A DNA stretch of 64,000 nucleotides from G020350405 sp964513655 (GCA_964513655.1 CAZENQ010000003.1:46600-110599); one strand, 5' to 3'. Shown: positions 26,628-35,760, counted from the first letter of the stretch. Notes: generated from the letters alone by a model not told the origin. Numbers and translations: made by a program.

Positions 26628-29600
26628 ATGTGGCGCGGAAAGAAACTTATCCTCATTTTCCTATTTCTTATCGTTACGACGGTGGCAGCAACAGCAGAAG
26701 CCTTAGAGTACAAATCATATGTGTTTACCACGAAAGATATTATCTTCTTTAGCTATGAGGATGGAACGCAAGTGCAAATCTACAATACGAGTGGCCAATT
26801 GTTATGGCCGTCAGGAGATGATGTCATATTACAGAAAGGCGAGCATGCAAGAGCGGAGTTTTTCACCACGAAGCAAGTCTACGAAGTAACAGGCTCAAAT
26901 AGGTTTGCAGTTTTGATGGGTGACGCGAACACTGCGGGGGTCAGCGGCTACTATGCGATGGACGCGAATGGATTGGGTGTGAGCACGGAATTTTATACCT
27001 ATGTACCAGACACTATTGGTAAGTTTATCGTTTTTGCATACGAGGACGATACGGAGGTGACCGTACAGCAGCAGGAGCCTAACGGCAATTACGTAAATTG
27101 CGATGCTCCCTTCGACCTGAATGACGGGGAGCACTGGGCATCTACGGAGCTGGATGGGAAATACATTCACGTTATGGCGGACAAACCGGTATCTGTGCTG
27201 ACGTGTTATGACCACGGGTACTTTGTGCCTTCGGCGGACGGGGGATGGAGCGGCACGAAATTCTACACGTACGTCAGCGACAGGGAATCTGATAACGTGG
27301 ATTTAACGGTGATTGCATACGATGATGAGACGTCTGTAAGCATTAAGGATAGTAACACGGACGACGTAATATGGTCGGGAACACTGGATGGCGGGGAGCC
27401 GTGCGTACTGAGCTATCCTGACGGTAACGACCGGTATTTTACCATTGCGAGCGATAAGACGGTTACGGTGAGTGTCCAGCCGTGGAAGGTGCGGACAAGC
27501 GCCTACGAGCAAGGTGTGTTTATCCCGGACAGGGACGGTACAGGGGTGGGCAGGATGGACAGAGAGCTTATAGGGTCAACACTGACCGGCGGATATTTGT
27601 ATGTGGTTGCGCATACCAATAGGACGCACATCAAGTTGTATGACTCGGAAACAGGAGCCGATGTTAACAGCTACACGCTAAATAAGGGAGAATCTCAAGA
27701 CATAAATCCGGGTAACGGGTTGTGGAAGATAGTGAGCGACAGGTATGTTTCGGCATACTCTGGCAACAGTACTCATACCGCAGAGTTTGCGCCGTTGGCC
27801 TTTGACGCCAAGGATGGTCTTCTGGAATTAACGAAGACGGCCGATTTCGACGGTAACTGTGTCTCGCCGGATGATTATGTAACGTATACGATTAGCTATG
27901 ACGCGAACGGGTACAGTGTTAACGATGTTGAGATTATCGATTACCTGCCGGAGGAGGTGGATTTTAACTCGGCTACAGGGCCTAATACTTATGATTCCGA
28001 TACCCACACCGTGACGTGGAACATTAGCGACCTGAATGGAAGTGATTCGGGTTCTGTTAGTCTTAGCGTGAGGGTAAGTGAGTTGGCGAAGCGTGAGGGG
28101 ATAATTACGAACCAGTGTGAAATGGAAAGCGACTCCAGCTACAACACGGCCGAAGTAAACGTCCCCGTATGCTACTGGTGTGGGGGAGCTGTTATATATG
28201 TGGATGTTAATGCGCCAACGGACCAGAACAACGGAGTATCGTGGGAGTATGCCTTTATCGACCTGCAGGACGCTCTAGACTACGCACAAAACTGCGACTG
28301 TAATGAAATCTGGGTAGCTGTGGGAACTTATGAGCCATCGGTGCCAAGTGGTACCGGGGCGACATATAGTTTACTTGAAGGGGTGGCCATTTACGGCGGG
28401 TTCGCCGGGGGTGAAGTCTCTCTAAAGCAGCGTAACTGGATTGCGAACGAAAGTATTCTGGATGGCAACGGCGTGTCCTACGTGGTGACAGCCGTGGACG
28501 TGAACGGAACTGCTGTTATTGACGGCTTTACGATAACAAACGGCACGTGGTATGGTATCTCTTGTGAGAACGGTTCGCCGGGCATCACGAACTGCAAGAT
28601 TACGGGGAACGGGGAGGGGGTGCATGCGGAGTCATCGGGCTTGACGATAAGTAAGTGCATTATTCAGGGAAACGGGTACCACGGCATATATACCTACGAA
28701 AGCAACTCAATCATAACGAACAACTGGATATATGACAATGGCGCTTCTGGCAACGATGATGGAATATACTTGAGAAACAGTGGGGCACAAACCGTTGTCC
28801 GCAACAACACTATTGTGGATAACGCCAATTATGGGATACGTGCTTCAACCACCACTCACCATATTACCAACTGTATTATATGGGGACATGACGGGGACGA
28901 TTTGAGTTTGAACCTGAGCGCGACCTACAGTTGTATCGAGGACTGCAATGATGCGAGCAGGACAGGAAATATATGTGGTGACGCGAACAATCCGCGGTTT
29001 GTTGACGCGGAGGCAAATGATTATCATCTGGATGCGAACTCACCGTGTATCGATGTGGGAACAAATGAGGATATTGAGTGGGGCGAAACCGACATTGACG
29101 GTGAGGAGCGCCGGCTTGACCACCCGGAGGTTAACGACACGAACAACGGTGATGCGCCCGTCGTTGATATGGGTGCGGATGAATTTTATTGGAGTCCCGC
29201 CGATTTCAACAATGACGGAAATGTGAACTTCGTCGATTATGCGATGTTCGCCGAGTTCTGGGGCATGAATGACACCAACGAGGGTTACAACGACCTGTAC
29301 GACCTCATAGATAACGACTCTATCGATAACAATGACCTTGGTAGGTTCTGTGAGGACTGGCTCTGGAAGAGAGGTCGGCCAAGAGGCTTCGCGCGGAGTA
29401 TGGGCGGCGGCGGAATGGGCGGGGGAATGGCGCTGGCCCTTGGTGAACCGCTCTACCTGAGGGCACCGGCCACAGCAATCTGGTACGAGCAACAGGTGAC
29501 CGAGGCCGAGACGTTTGAGGACGAGGATGCTTATACTGAGCGGTTAATAAAGTCATTCGAGGAATTGCTCGCAGAGGAAATGAAGGAAGAGATAGGCGAG

Positions 29601-29666
29601 GATGACTGGGAGGAACATGTCGAGGGTATAAAGGGGATTATAGAGGCGCTTAAGTCGGGACTATAA
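26628..29666 (+). CDS. Large multidomain secreted protein: IgGFc-like, DUF11, beta-helix, dockerin-like
   Basis: A 1012-residue exported protein starting at ATG 26628, 7 bases after GGAGG. Signal peptide: LILIFLFLIVTTVAATAEA. Residues to about 410 resemble the IgGFc-binding N-terminal domain, with repeated beta units such as FAVLMGDANTAGVSGYYAMD and GTKFYTYV. A DUF11-like repeat (LELTKTADFDGN to VSLSVRVSELAK) follows, then a right-handed beta-helix with ITNCKITGNGEG-type turns. Near 850-905 is a dockerin-like calcium segment (ADFNNDGNVNFVDYAMFAEF). The end is Gly-rich (SMGGGGMGGGMALAL) then acidic and helical. A surface adhesin or matrix protein is likely. A truncated paralogue of its start lies at 25452. 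Confidence 0.82.
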   Translation: MWRGKKLILIFLFLIVTTVAATAEALEYKSYVFTTKDIIFFSYEDGTQVQIYNTSGQLLWPSGDDVILQKGEHARAEFFTTKQVYEVTGSNRFAVLMGDANTAGVSGYYAMDANGLGVSTEFYTYVPDTIGKFIVFAYEDDTEVTVQQQEPNGNYVNCDAPFDLNDGEHWASTELDGKYIHVMADKPVSVLTCYDHGYFVPSADGGWSGTKFYTYVSDRESDNVDLTVIAYDDETSVSIKDSNTDDVIWSGTLDGGEPCVLSYPDGNDRYFTIASDKTVTVSVQPWKVRTSAYEQGVFIPDRDGTGVGRMDRELIGSTLTGGYLYVVAHTNRTHIKLYDSETGADVNSYTLNKGESQDINPGNGLWKIVSDRYVSAYSGNSTHTAEFAPLAFDAKDGLLELTKTADFDGNCVSPDDYVTYTISYDANGYSVNDVEIIDYLPEEVDFNSATGPNTYDSDTHTVTWNISDLNGSDSGSVSLSVRVSELAKREGIITNQCEMESDSSYNTAEVNVPVCYWCGGAVIYVDVNAPTDQNNGVSWEYAFIDLQDALDYAQNCDCNEIWVAVGTYEPSVPSGTGATYSLLEGVAIYGGFAGGEVSLKQRNWIANESILDGNGVSYVVTAVDVNGTAVIDGFTITNGTWYGISCENGSPGITNCKITGNGEGVHAESSGLTISKCIIQGNGYHGIYTYESNSIITNNWIYDNGASGNDDGIYLRNSGAQTVVRNNTIVDNANYGIRASTTTHHITNCIIWGHDGDDLSLNLSATYSCIEDCNDASRTGNICGDANNPRFVDAEANDYHLDANSPCIDVGTNEDIEWGETDIDGEERRLDHPEVNDTNNGDAPVVDMGADEFYWSPADFNNDGNVNFVDYAMFAEFWGMNDTNEGYNDLYDLIDNDSIDNNDLGRFCEDWLWKRGRPRGFARSMGGGGMGGGMALALGEPLYLRAPATAIWYEQQVTEAETFEDEDAYTERLIKSFEELLAEEMKEEIGEDDWEEHVEGIKGIIEALKSGL

Positions 29667-29682
29667 GACTAATTAAGCATAG

Positions 29683-29955
29683 CCTTCAAGATACCGGAGT
29701 TTCAGATTTTCCGCGGGGGCGGAGTTCGGGATAGCACTTCTTGGCGACGTCAATAATGACGGCATAATAAATGTCGCGGACCGTTCGATAGCGAATGCTT
29801 TCTGGCGGCTGGGCTCGGTCGGGACTTATACCTTTCGAGACTGCGACGTGAACAGTGACGGCATAATAAATGTGGCGGACAGGTCGATCGCGAACGCGGT
29901 ATGGCGAGGCTTATTCGGGCAGAATTTCGTAAGCAACCCGTGTCCGCTGCGGTAG
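29683..29955 (+). pseudogene. Stranded dockerin type I fragment
   Basis: An open stretch without a start encodes AEFGIALLGDVNNDG and two dockerin calcium loops (NNDGIINVADRSIANAFW and NSDGIINVADRSIANAVW), ending in TAG at 29953-29955. About 110 bp (29720-29831) match the right edge of the window (from about 63889) almost base for base. It is therefore the 3' end of a second copy of the GLUG/dockerin gene, stranded after the 26628 gene. No function expected. Confidence 0.85.
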
Positions 29956-30010
29956 TGTTAGTTGTGCGTCGTGCGTAGAAGATAACTGACGGGTCAGCGG
30001 TAATAGGGTT

Positions 30011-30168
30011 TTGAGATTCCGCATCAAGCACGGAATGACAGGGGGAGCGGGTAAAGGTTAGAGGTGCGGGGAGGGGGCATAATTAGGGGTTAGGGGTTGG
30101 GGATTAGGGGTTCGGGAGAATCGCTAAAGCGGAATTAAGAAGCGAAATTGGTGGGGCAAGCCCCACCC
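30011..30168. repeat. Small dispersed and G-rich repeats in the gene-free stretch 29956-30221
   Basis: Three elements: a TTCCG...CGGAA palindromic dispersed repeat near 30015-30040 (ending GGAATGACAG); a telomere-like run with four GGGG tracts at 30084-30110; and the perfect inverted repeat GGTGGGGC-AA-GCCCCACC at 30150-30167. I see no gene here. Confidence 0.7.
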
Positions 30169-30221
30169 TACATATCTTTGATGGCGCTTCGGTTCGGTCT
30201 GGGTAAACTCGTCGTTAGTAT

Positions 30222-31301
30222 TTAGCCGGTTGGGATTGTGAGGACGGGTTTCTGTGCGGGTTCACCGGTTTCGGCCATAGAAAACAGAAACATCAGGAAA
30301 CTGAACATACGCTTTGATTTTAAGTCCTGGTCATCGAGCCAAAACCAGTGGTCGCGATATCGCACCGCTACGTAAGCATCGTCAGGTTCCTTGGTATCGC
30401 TCTGAACACGCATAAGCGGCATCACGCCAGCGGCTGTGTCAGCATCCTTAGCAAGGTTGGGCGTCGCCCGCTGCTGGGCGACATGCGTTTCGGGAACCTC
30501 AATGTAAGAACCCAGTTCAAAAAATATTTCCAGCATCGAGCGGCTTAGCATCGCTATTTCCTGGTCGTTGATAGGCAGGGCACCATAAACGACCTTGAAC
30601 TGGCGGCGGTCCGGATCGATACCAAGCAATTTCTTGACAGTGTCGATCTCTGTCTCCGTGTCGGGAGCGATATCTTTTTTATAAATAAAAATCAGATTAG
30701 CCTGTTTCTTGTTTTCTGTTTGCTGAATGCGCGTTCCCACAGCCAATGATTTTTGAATCTTTAGCAGCGAAGCAGTAAAGCGGTAGAAATTGGGGTCAGC
30801 CGCCTGTGCTTCCATCCTACCGCCGGCACGGTTATGCAAGCCGTTGACTGACTGGACGAGGATTCTGAATACCAAATCAGCCCGCCAGCCGGCCTGAACA
30901 AGAGACAATACCCCGGCGGGGGGAATCGGGGTCATCAGACTGCGCGTGAACTTCTCGCCCATGAGCGGCTGGTAGGTGATGGTCGGACGGTCGGCGTATC
31001 TTCCGCGACCACCGACACTTTGACTGTCTGTAGGTAAAAAGGCATTCCATGAAAGGCTGCCGTGCAACTCAGTTTCCAGAAGATACTGATTGATAATAGA
31101 GCCCACCTCCAAAAAGACCGGTGCGTCGGCGTATCGCATCTTGACCATGTTAAGGAGCATCTGGCGCTTCCAGGACTCTGAGATGGCATCGGTGTAAGCG
31201 AACCTGTCGCGGGCCACGGTCGCCGGACCAATACCTCCGCAGCCACATAAAGGCAATAACATAACGGCTATGAGAAGACTTCGTAAGACTATTGTATTCA
31301 T
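30222..31301 (-). CDS. Conserved lipoprotein of unknown function
   Basis: A 359-residue lipoprotein. The signal peptide LLIAVMLLPLCGCGG carries a lipobox with Cys21 (LCGC) as likely lipidated residue. The mature protein starts IGPATVARDRFAYTDAISES, then WKRQMLLNMVKMRYADAPVF, a pattern I recall from uncharacterised lipoproteins of many Gram-negative bacteria but cannot name. It is the last gene of the minus-strand cluster 36364-30222. An AAGGAG lies shortly before ATG 31301. Envelope location is inferred from the lipobox; enzymatic activity is not evident. Confidence 0.75.
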   Translation of the reverse strand: MNTIVLRSLLIAVMLLPLCGCGGIGPATVARDRFAYTDAISESWKRQMLLNMVKMRYADAPVFLEVGSIINQYLLETELHGSLSWNAFLPTDSQSVGGRGRYADRPTITYQPLMGEKFTRSLMTPIPPAGVLSLVQAGWRADLVFRILVQSVNGLHNRAGGRMEAQAADPNFYRFTASLLKIQKSLAVGTRIQQTENKKQANLIFIYKKDIAPDTETEIDTVKKLLGIDPDRRQFKVVYGALPINDQEIAMLSRSMLEIFFELGSYIEVPETHVAQQRATPNLAKDADTAAGVMPLMRVQSDTKEPDDAYVAVRYRDHWFWLDDQDLKSKRMFSFLMFLFSMAETGEPAQKPVLTIPTG

Positions 31302-31389
31302 TATTCTGCTCCTTCCGGGCCTCTTCTACCGTTTTCTGCTGCTCTTGCTTGTCTTGACCATATGCCGGCAGCAGAAAACCGACCATCAA
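31302..31389 (-). pseudogene. Possible signal-peptide remnant of a lost gene
   Basis: A short minus-strand frame reads LLMVGFLLPAYGQDKQEQQK, a convincing signal peptide end, then TVEEARKEQNN, before running out of frame into the lipoprotein gene at 31301. It could be a small gene that overlaps the next start, or the surviving 5' end of a deleted gene. 31390-31445 holds nothing else. Confidence 0.35.
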
Positions 31390-31445
31390 TAAACATATGA
31401 GTCAGAAATTTCCTTTACAAAAACGGTTCATAATTAATCTTTTTT

Positions 31446-32048
31446 TCATTTCGCCTTCTCGACCGAAACGGCAAGGGCCTCGGTGTAGGTGACGATGACG
31501 GTATCGCCCAGTCGCAGCTTCTGCAGCCGGTCAGGATCGAGGACCCGGACGGTGAGGTAGTTGCCCAAGGGTCCCTTGACCGTAACGGTCTGCGCAACAT
31601 GGTCAATATTCTCGACGGTCACGATGGCCTTGATTCGCTGTAGTCCACCGGCGGCCGGAGATGTTCCGGGCGGTGCCTTGGCTGCGCCTGCGACCACGGT
31701 CAGGGGCGCCTCTTTTTCCTCGGGCGTCGGCTCGCGGATTTCCGTGGCCAGGGAGATGTAGTAGCCAGCCGTGACGTGGTCACCTACCTCGATCTCATTG
31801 AGTCGCCTGACCCGTTCGTCAACATCAAGGGTCAGCACATTGCCTCGCGGGCCTCTTAGGGTGAGTTCGCGTCTTTGCAGGTCGACGGCCTCGACTGTGG
31901 CAGTAACGCTCACGAAGCCCCACACCTCGCGTGGTTCCGGCGACGGACGTTGTGCGGGCGTCTCCTGCTTGTCCGAGTTACAGCCGGTCTGAATAAGGGA
32001 CACGACCACATAGGCCATAACAACAATTAGCATGTTTTTCGTTTTCAT
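31446..32048 (-). CDS. Lipoprotein with two repeated beta-barrel-like units
   Basis: A 200-residue lipoprotein. Signal peptide MLIVVMAYVVVSLIQTGC with Cys23 as likely lipidation site. The mature part has two similar units, ATVEAVDLQRRELTLRGPRG and IVTVENIDHVAQTVTVKGPL, each followed by NVLTLDV or NYLTVRV and a GD turn. The unit resembles the small OB-like fold of DUF5666-type proteins; that is a fold guess. The gene is part of the minus-strand cluster, 26 bp after the 32075 gene, with TAAGGAG before its ATG. Confidence 0.7.
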   Translation of the reverse strand: MKTKNMLIVVMAYVVVSLIQTGCNSDKQETPAQRPSPEPREVWGFVSVTATVEAVDLQRRELTLRGPRGNVLTLDVDERVRRLNEIEVGDHVTAGYYISLATEIREPTPEEKEAPLTVVAGAAKAPPGTSPAAGGLQRIKAIVTVENIDHVAQTVTVKGPLGNYLTVRVLDPDRLQKLRLGDTVIVTYTEALAVSVEKAK

Positions 32049-32074
32049 ATTCTTGACTCCTTATCTTAATGAAG

Positions 32075-32542
32075 TTAATTTTCAGCTGGGGGGCGCAGGC
32101 GACGAAAGGCTACGTTGAAGCTCTGGCGCAGGACGGCCTGGAAGTAAACGCCCTGCAACATGTCCTTCGCCCGGTCATAGGTAAGGGTATAATTAGAGCC
32201 GGGGTAGTTGATGTCGCGGAGTTCCAGGAAAACCTGCGTTTTGCCGTTCTTGTCGCGGGCCTCGGCACGTGAGACATTGATTGAGCGCGGGTTGTAGTAC
32301 GCCGCCTGCAGCGTGCCGTCGTCATTAGCGGCTTTTATTTCAATCACGTAGGGCGTGTCTGTCCGGACCCAGCGGCCTACGAGGATCTTGAAACCCGCGG
32401 GCTGGATGGCAGGCGTCTGCGGGACGACCCCGCCTGACGCCGTAGGCTGTGGGCGCATAGAAGCGTTGATTCTCCACACGAGAAGTGCGGCGACGGCAAT
32501 TACCGCGATGCCAATCGACACCCATGCTAGCTTGTGCCTCAT
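32075..32542 (-). CDS. Membrane-anchored hypothetical protein
   Basis: A 155-residue protein that I do not recognise. One N-terminal hydrophobic segment (WVSIGIAVIAVAALLVW) anchors it; a Pro/Ala-rich linker follows, then a beta-rich domain containing GRWVRTDTPYVIEIKAA, YYNPRSINVSRAEARD and LTYDRAKDMLQGVYFQA. The domain looks like a lipocalin-type or eight-stranded beta sandwich. I chose ATG 32542 (MRHKLAWVS) rather than 32602, since the earlier codons do not look like a signal sequence. It lies in the minus-strand cluster, 26 bp before the 31446 gene. Confidence 0.65.
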   Translation of the reverse strand: MRHKLAWVSIGIAVIAVAALLVWRINASMRPQPTASGGVVPQTPAIQPAGFKILVGRWVRTDTPYVIEIKAANDDGTLQAAYYNPRSINVSRAEARDKNGKTQVFLELRDINYPGSNYTLTYDRAKDMLQGVYFQAVLRQSFNVAFRRLRPPAEN

Positions 32543-32715
32543 AGTTGAATTGGTCTGTCTGCTACACATTTTCGCCTGATGGATCACTTTCCCTATGGTC
32601 AAGCGTTTGTCAAACGGGTTTTCACGTTATCGTGCTCCACAGCAAAGGCCGTCCCGCCGGAGAAGGTACGTGATGGCGGGAGAGCTTTAAATCCGTATTC
32701 ATTTGAGAGTGTCTT

Positions 32716-33573
32716 TTAAAAGAAAAATCCTATTCGTGCCCCGAGTTTCCAGTCGTACAGGTCAAAGGTGTCGTCCTTGTAGATCGGGGTGGAGAACTCC
32801 AGCGAGAAAACGGTCGACTTATTGAGCATCTTGCCGAGCGCTATCTCAAAGGGGAAGAAAATGTCGCCGCTTTGTTTTTCAGTACCATCCTCAAAATTGA
32901 ATTTTACTCCCTCCAGCGACCACAGGGTGATAAAGTCAAACGGCATCTCCCAGTCCCTGGGGATCATGTAGTGGATGATGGGGTTGATCTCCAAGGTGGC
33001 GATATCATCCCGGTCATCGCCGCCGGAATAGTCCGCGAAGTCCATATAATACCGGCCGAGAAGAGTCATAAAACTGCCGGGTGACCAGTCGTCTTTATTC
33101 CATTTGAAGCCGACCAGGGGAAACACCTGGTATTTCTCGGCTCCGAACTGGGCCTGGCTGGCCGTAGGCCACAGGAATCCCGCACCAAAACCCCAGGCAT
33201 CTCATGGCAGCTCTGCACTGGCATCAGGCGGCGGGATATAAATGAACTGCGTAAACAAATCACCTGTTCCAAATTCATAGTCCCCGTTGGGATTGTCCGT
33301 ACCGGGAACATCGCCATACAGGAACGGCATATCTGCACGCAGCTGGAAGATGCCCGCTTTTCCGCCGTCCAGCGGTATCGGCTTGTCCACACGTAATAAC
33401 AGTAAGTTTTGCTCGAGATCACCGGACAACTTCTGATATTGATACCGAACATCAAATCGCGTCAAAGGCCTGGTAAAATCCTGCCCTGTATTAATCCGCT
33501 CTTCGTTTTGGGCAAAGCTCAATGTTGGGATAACCACGCTCGAGATCAGGCAAAATATTACAATCTTTTTCAT
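32716..33573 (-). pseudogene. Outer-membrane beta-barrel-like gene interrupted by an in-frame TGA
   Basis: The frame starts MKKIVIFCLISSVVIPTLSFA (a signal peptide), runs to a TGA at 33202-33204, and continues in the same frame to the end at 32716. The sequence after the stop (DAWGFGAGFLWPTASQAQFG) joins naturally to the part before it, so one base change broke a protein of about 285 residues. The strand pattern (RYQYQKLSGDLEQNLLLLRV, GRYYMDFADY, terminal aromatic FFF) is that of the MetA-pathway/transporter-like outer-membrane proteins. A sequencing error cannot be excluded. It uses the palindromic leader shared in this cluster. Confidence 0.75.
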
Positions 33574-33578
33574 TTTCC

Positions 33579-33628
33579 GTTCTCCTTAATTAAGGTTTAC
33601 CAAAATTTAACGGCGGTAACCAAAAGCC
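33579..33628 (-). repeat. Repeated leader with palindrome CCTTAATTAAGG (copy A)
   Basis: The palindrome is at 33584-33595 and includes the AAGGAG ribosome site of the beta-barrel gene. The whole 50 bp resembles 36371-36419, including GGTTACCGCCG further upstream, which here encodes the end of the channel remnant. Confidence 0.75.
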
Positions 33629-33902
33629 ATCGGTGCCGGTCAACTATTTGAGCACTTCCTCCAATGGCGAACACGAACAGAAAAGCCGCCGGAAAAGCGA
33701 GACGAGCCAGGCGGTCGACTTTGCGTGCCAGTGGCGCCCGTTTGTGGTGGGCAAGAAAGGTCGTCAAGACCACCTCCATCAGCGCCAAGAACACCAGTAC
33801 GGTGCTTGCGAGGAGAAAATAGTCCATTCGCGTCATATAAGGCAGGCGGGGAAGCAGGCACGCCAAGATTGCGGTGCCCATGATTGAGCTTCGAACAGTC
33901 AT
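33597..33902 (-). pseudogene. Pentameric ligand-gated ion channel remnant (M2-end to M4)
   Basis: 101 residues matching the C-terminus of Cys-loop-type channels: LPRLPYMTRMDYFLLAST (the M2-M3 loop and M3, compare the PKTPYMT stretch of GLIC), a second helix ending MEVVLTTFLAHH, then ARKVDRLARLAFPAAFLFVF, the M4 entry with its typical RAxRxxFP pattern. The extracellular ligand-binding domain and M1 are missing and an in-frame stop lies just before the first ATG. It is a truncated gene, perhaps not expressed. It lies between the sulfatase and the beta-barrel pseudogene. Confidence 0.7.
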
Positions 33903-34006
33903 CGGTCAATTCCCTTCAAGCATCAGTGTATATAAAGTCCGTCCCGCCGGGGCCGAGGAACCGGCGGGGCAGCCCATAACAGTATTGGACTTTTCCAACG
34001 GCCTGC

Positions 34007-35734
34007 CTATCGGCCGATGTCCGGCTCGCCGGTCGGGTCGAACGGCAGGTCGTCAAGTTGCTGGATATATTCGAGCATATCGTAAGGCAGATTCTTCATC
34101 GCCGCGGGCGGTTTGGACAAGGCTATGGTCTCAGGCCTCGCGTTGGAGATGCCGGTGTAGGCCGGTCCGCGCGGCTCCTCGAGATGCGGATACTTCTTGA
34201 TCCATAGCTCGTGTCGCGCCCGCATGCGATTGAAGGGCTCCTTCATGTGAAGCATATTAATCAACAGTGGGGTGTGCTCGCGGTGATCGTTATACAGGTC
34301 GAAGTAGGCGGCCCCGATGCCACTGGCCGCCTGTAGCGGGTCAGCAGCAAACCAGTGCCTCTTATAGTGCATCTTGACAGTAGCCGCCAGATTGGGACCC
34401 GCGTAGATGAAGACGTAGTCGCGTCGGCTGTGGCCCTCGCCGTTGAGCAGCAGGGCCGTCTGGTCGATGCCGTCGATGACACGGTCGGTGGGGATGTACT
34501 TAGTAGCGCCGGCCAAGCGGGCGAAGGTGGTAAACAGGTCGGTCTGATGAATGATGTCACCAACAACCTGGCCCGGTTCGATCATGCCGGGCCACCATGC
34601 CGAGGCGCAGACACGCACGCCGCCCTCGGTAAAGTCACCTTTACCGCCGCGAAACATACCCTCGCCAAGACCGCCTCCAGGAGGTGGATTATGGGTCATG
34701 GGCCCGTTGTCGGCCATGGCGATGACGAGTGTGTTCTCGGCGATGCCCAAATCCTGCAAAGTCTTGACCAGCGCACCGACAGCGGGATCGAGGAAGTTCT
34801 CGTAGGCGTCGCCGACGAGACCACGTTGGAGTGAGGTCTTCTTCGGCTTTGGAATAAAGGACAGCCATTGGGGCCACCAAGCGACATAGAAGGGCTTGTC
34901 GGCGTTGGCGCTGCGACGAATGAAATCGAGAGCGCGCTTCCGGGCCTCCATGTCAAACATCTCGTAGTCCTTGGGTGTCCTTGACGCACCCCACTCGGCG
35001 GCCGGCTCGCCTTTTTTGCCTTCGAGATAGCCTACGTAGCCATGCTGGACGAAAGTCTCGTCAAGCTTGTAGGGATTCTTAGCCAATAGCTCCTCATGGA
35101 GGCCAATTACTGCGTTGACCGCCTCGCCCTGAGCGTGCCAGAGACTGAAGACCTGGTTATAGACGCCCCAGAAGGCCTCGTCGAAGCCCTGGTTGTGGGG
35201 ATAGGCCTCCTCGATGTCGCCCTGGTGCAGTTTGCCGTAAAGAGCGGTGGCGTAGCCGGCCTTCGAGAGGACTTCGGCGATGGTCACGTTCTCGGCTGGC
35301 AATCCCGTGTATTCAACGGGGAAGCCAATCTCGTAGTGGCCCGTGCGTACGGCAAGCTGTCCTGTCAGTGAAGCCGCGCGGCTGGGCGTGCAGCCGTTCT
35401 CCGTATACATCCGGGCGAAAAGCATACCCTCGGCCGCCAGCTTGTTGAGGTTCGGGGTCGAGTAACCGCGGATTTTTTGATAAATCGGGTCGCCGAATGC
35501 CATCACCGGTTGGTCGTCCCACATGAAGTGGACGATGTTCGGCGGCCTGCCATACTTTTTGCGAAGCTTAGCGAGCTTAGCGTCGATTTCCTTGTCCTGG
35601 GCGGCCCATTTTTCGCCGTGCTGCGCTTCGAGGATGTAGTACTCGGCATCGTGGACGATGTCGGCAGCTCGAACCGCCGCCGCTCCAAACACTACACAGC
35701 TTGTCACAATCAATAACAGAATTACTTTTTTCAT
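34007..35734 (-). CDS. Sulfatase (formylglycine-dependent, arylsulfatase-like)
   Basis: A 575-residue exported sulfatase. The signal peptide is VILLLIVTSCVVFGAAAVRA; Cys115 in NGCTPSRAASLTG is the residue oxidised to formylglycine (C-x-P-S-R). ADNGPMTHNPPPGG and the region around DQPVMAFGDP provide metal ligands, and RTGHYEIGFP follows the active site. It should remove sulfate esters in the periplasm or outside the cell and needs a formylglycine-generating enzyme elsewhere. ATG 35734 is preferred to GTG 35740 because GGAG is 8 bases upstream of it. The substrate is unknown; it is not next to a glycoside hydrolase. Confidence 0.9.
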   Translation of the reverse strand: MKKVILLLIVTSCVVFGAAAVRAADIVHDAEYYILEAQHGEKWAAQDKEIDAKLAKLRKKYGRPPNIVHFMWDDQPVMAFGDPIYQKIRGYSTPNLNKLAAEGMLFARMYTENGCTPSRAASLTGQLAVRTGHYEIGFPVEYTGLPAENVTIAEVLSKAGYATALYGKLHQGDIEEAYPHNQGFDEAFWGVYNQVFSLWHAQGEAVNAVIGLHEELLAKNPYKLDETFVQHGYVGYLEGKKGEPAAEWGASRTPKDYEMFDMEARKRALDFIRRSANADKPFYVAWWPQWLSFIPKPKKTSLQRGLVGDAYENFLDPAVGALVKTLQDLGIAENTLVIAMADNGPMTHNPPPGGGLGEGMFRGGKGDFTEGGVRVCASAWWPGMIEPGQVVGDIIHQTDLFTTFARLAGATKYIPTDRVIDGIDQTALLLNGEGHSRRDYVFIYAGPNLAATVKMHYKRHWFAADPLQAASGIGAAYFDLYNDHREHTPLLINMLHMKEPFNRMRARHELWIKKYPHLEEPRGPAYTGISNARPETIALSKPPAAMKNLPYDMLEYIQQLDDLPFDPTGEPDIGR

Positions 35735-35740
35735 TGTCAC

Positions 35741-35760
35741 GTCTCCTTACTTAAGGTTTT
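35741..35760 (-). repeat. Repeated ribosome-site leader (copy B, imperfect palindrome)
   Basis: CCTTACTTAAGG at 35745-35756 carries the GGAG of the sulfatase and GGAGACGTGACA before the ATG. It also contains the stop codon of the DUF3313 gene. Confidence 0.7.

Noticed and set aside
32716..33573. TGA recoded as tryptophan or selenocysteine
   Set aside because: Other genes here end normally in TGA, there is no sign of a selenocysteine element, and a point mutation explains the single case.
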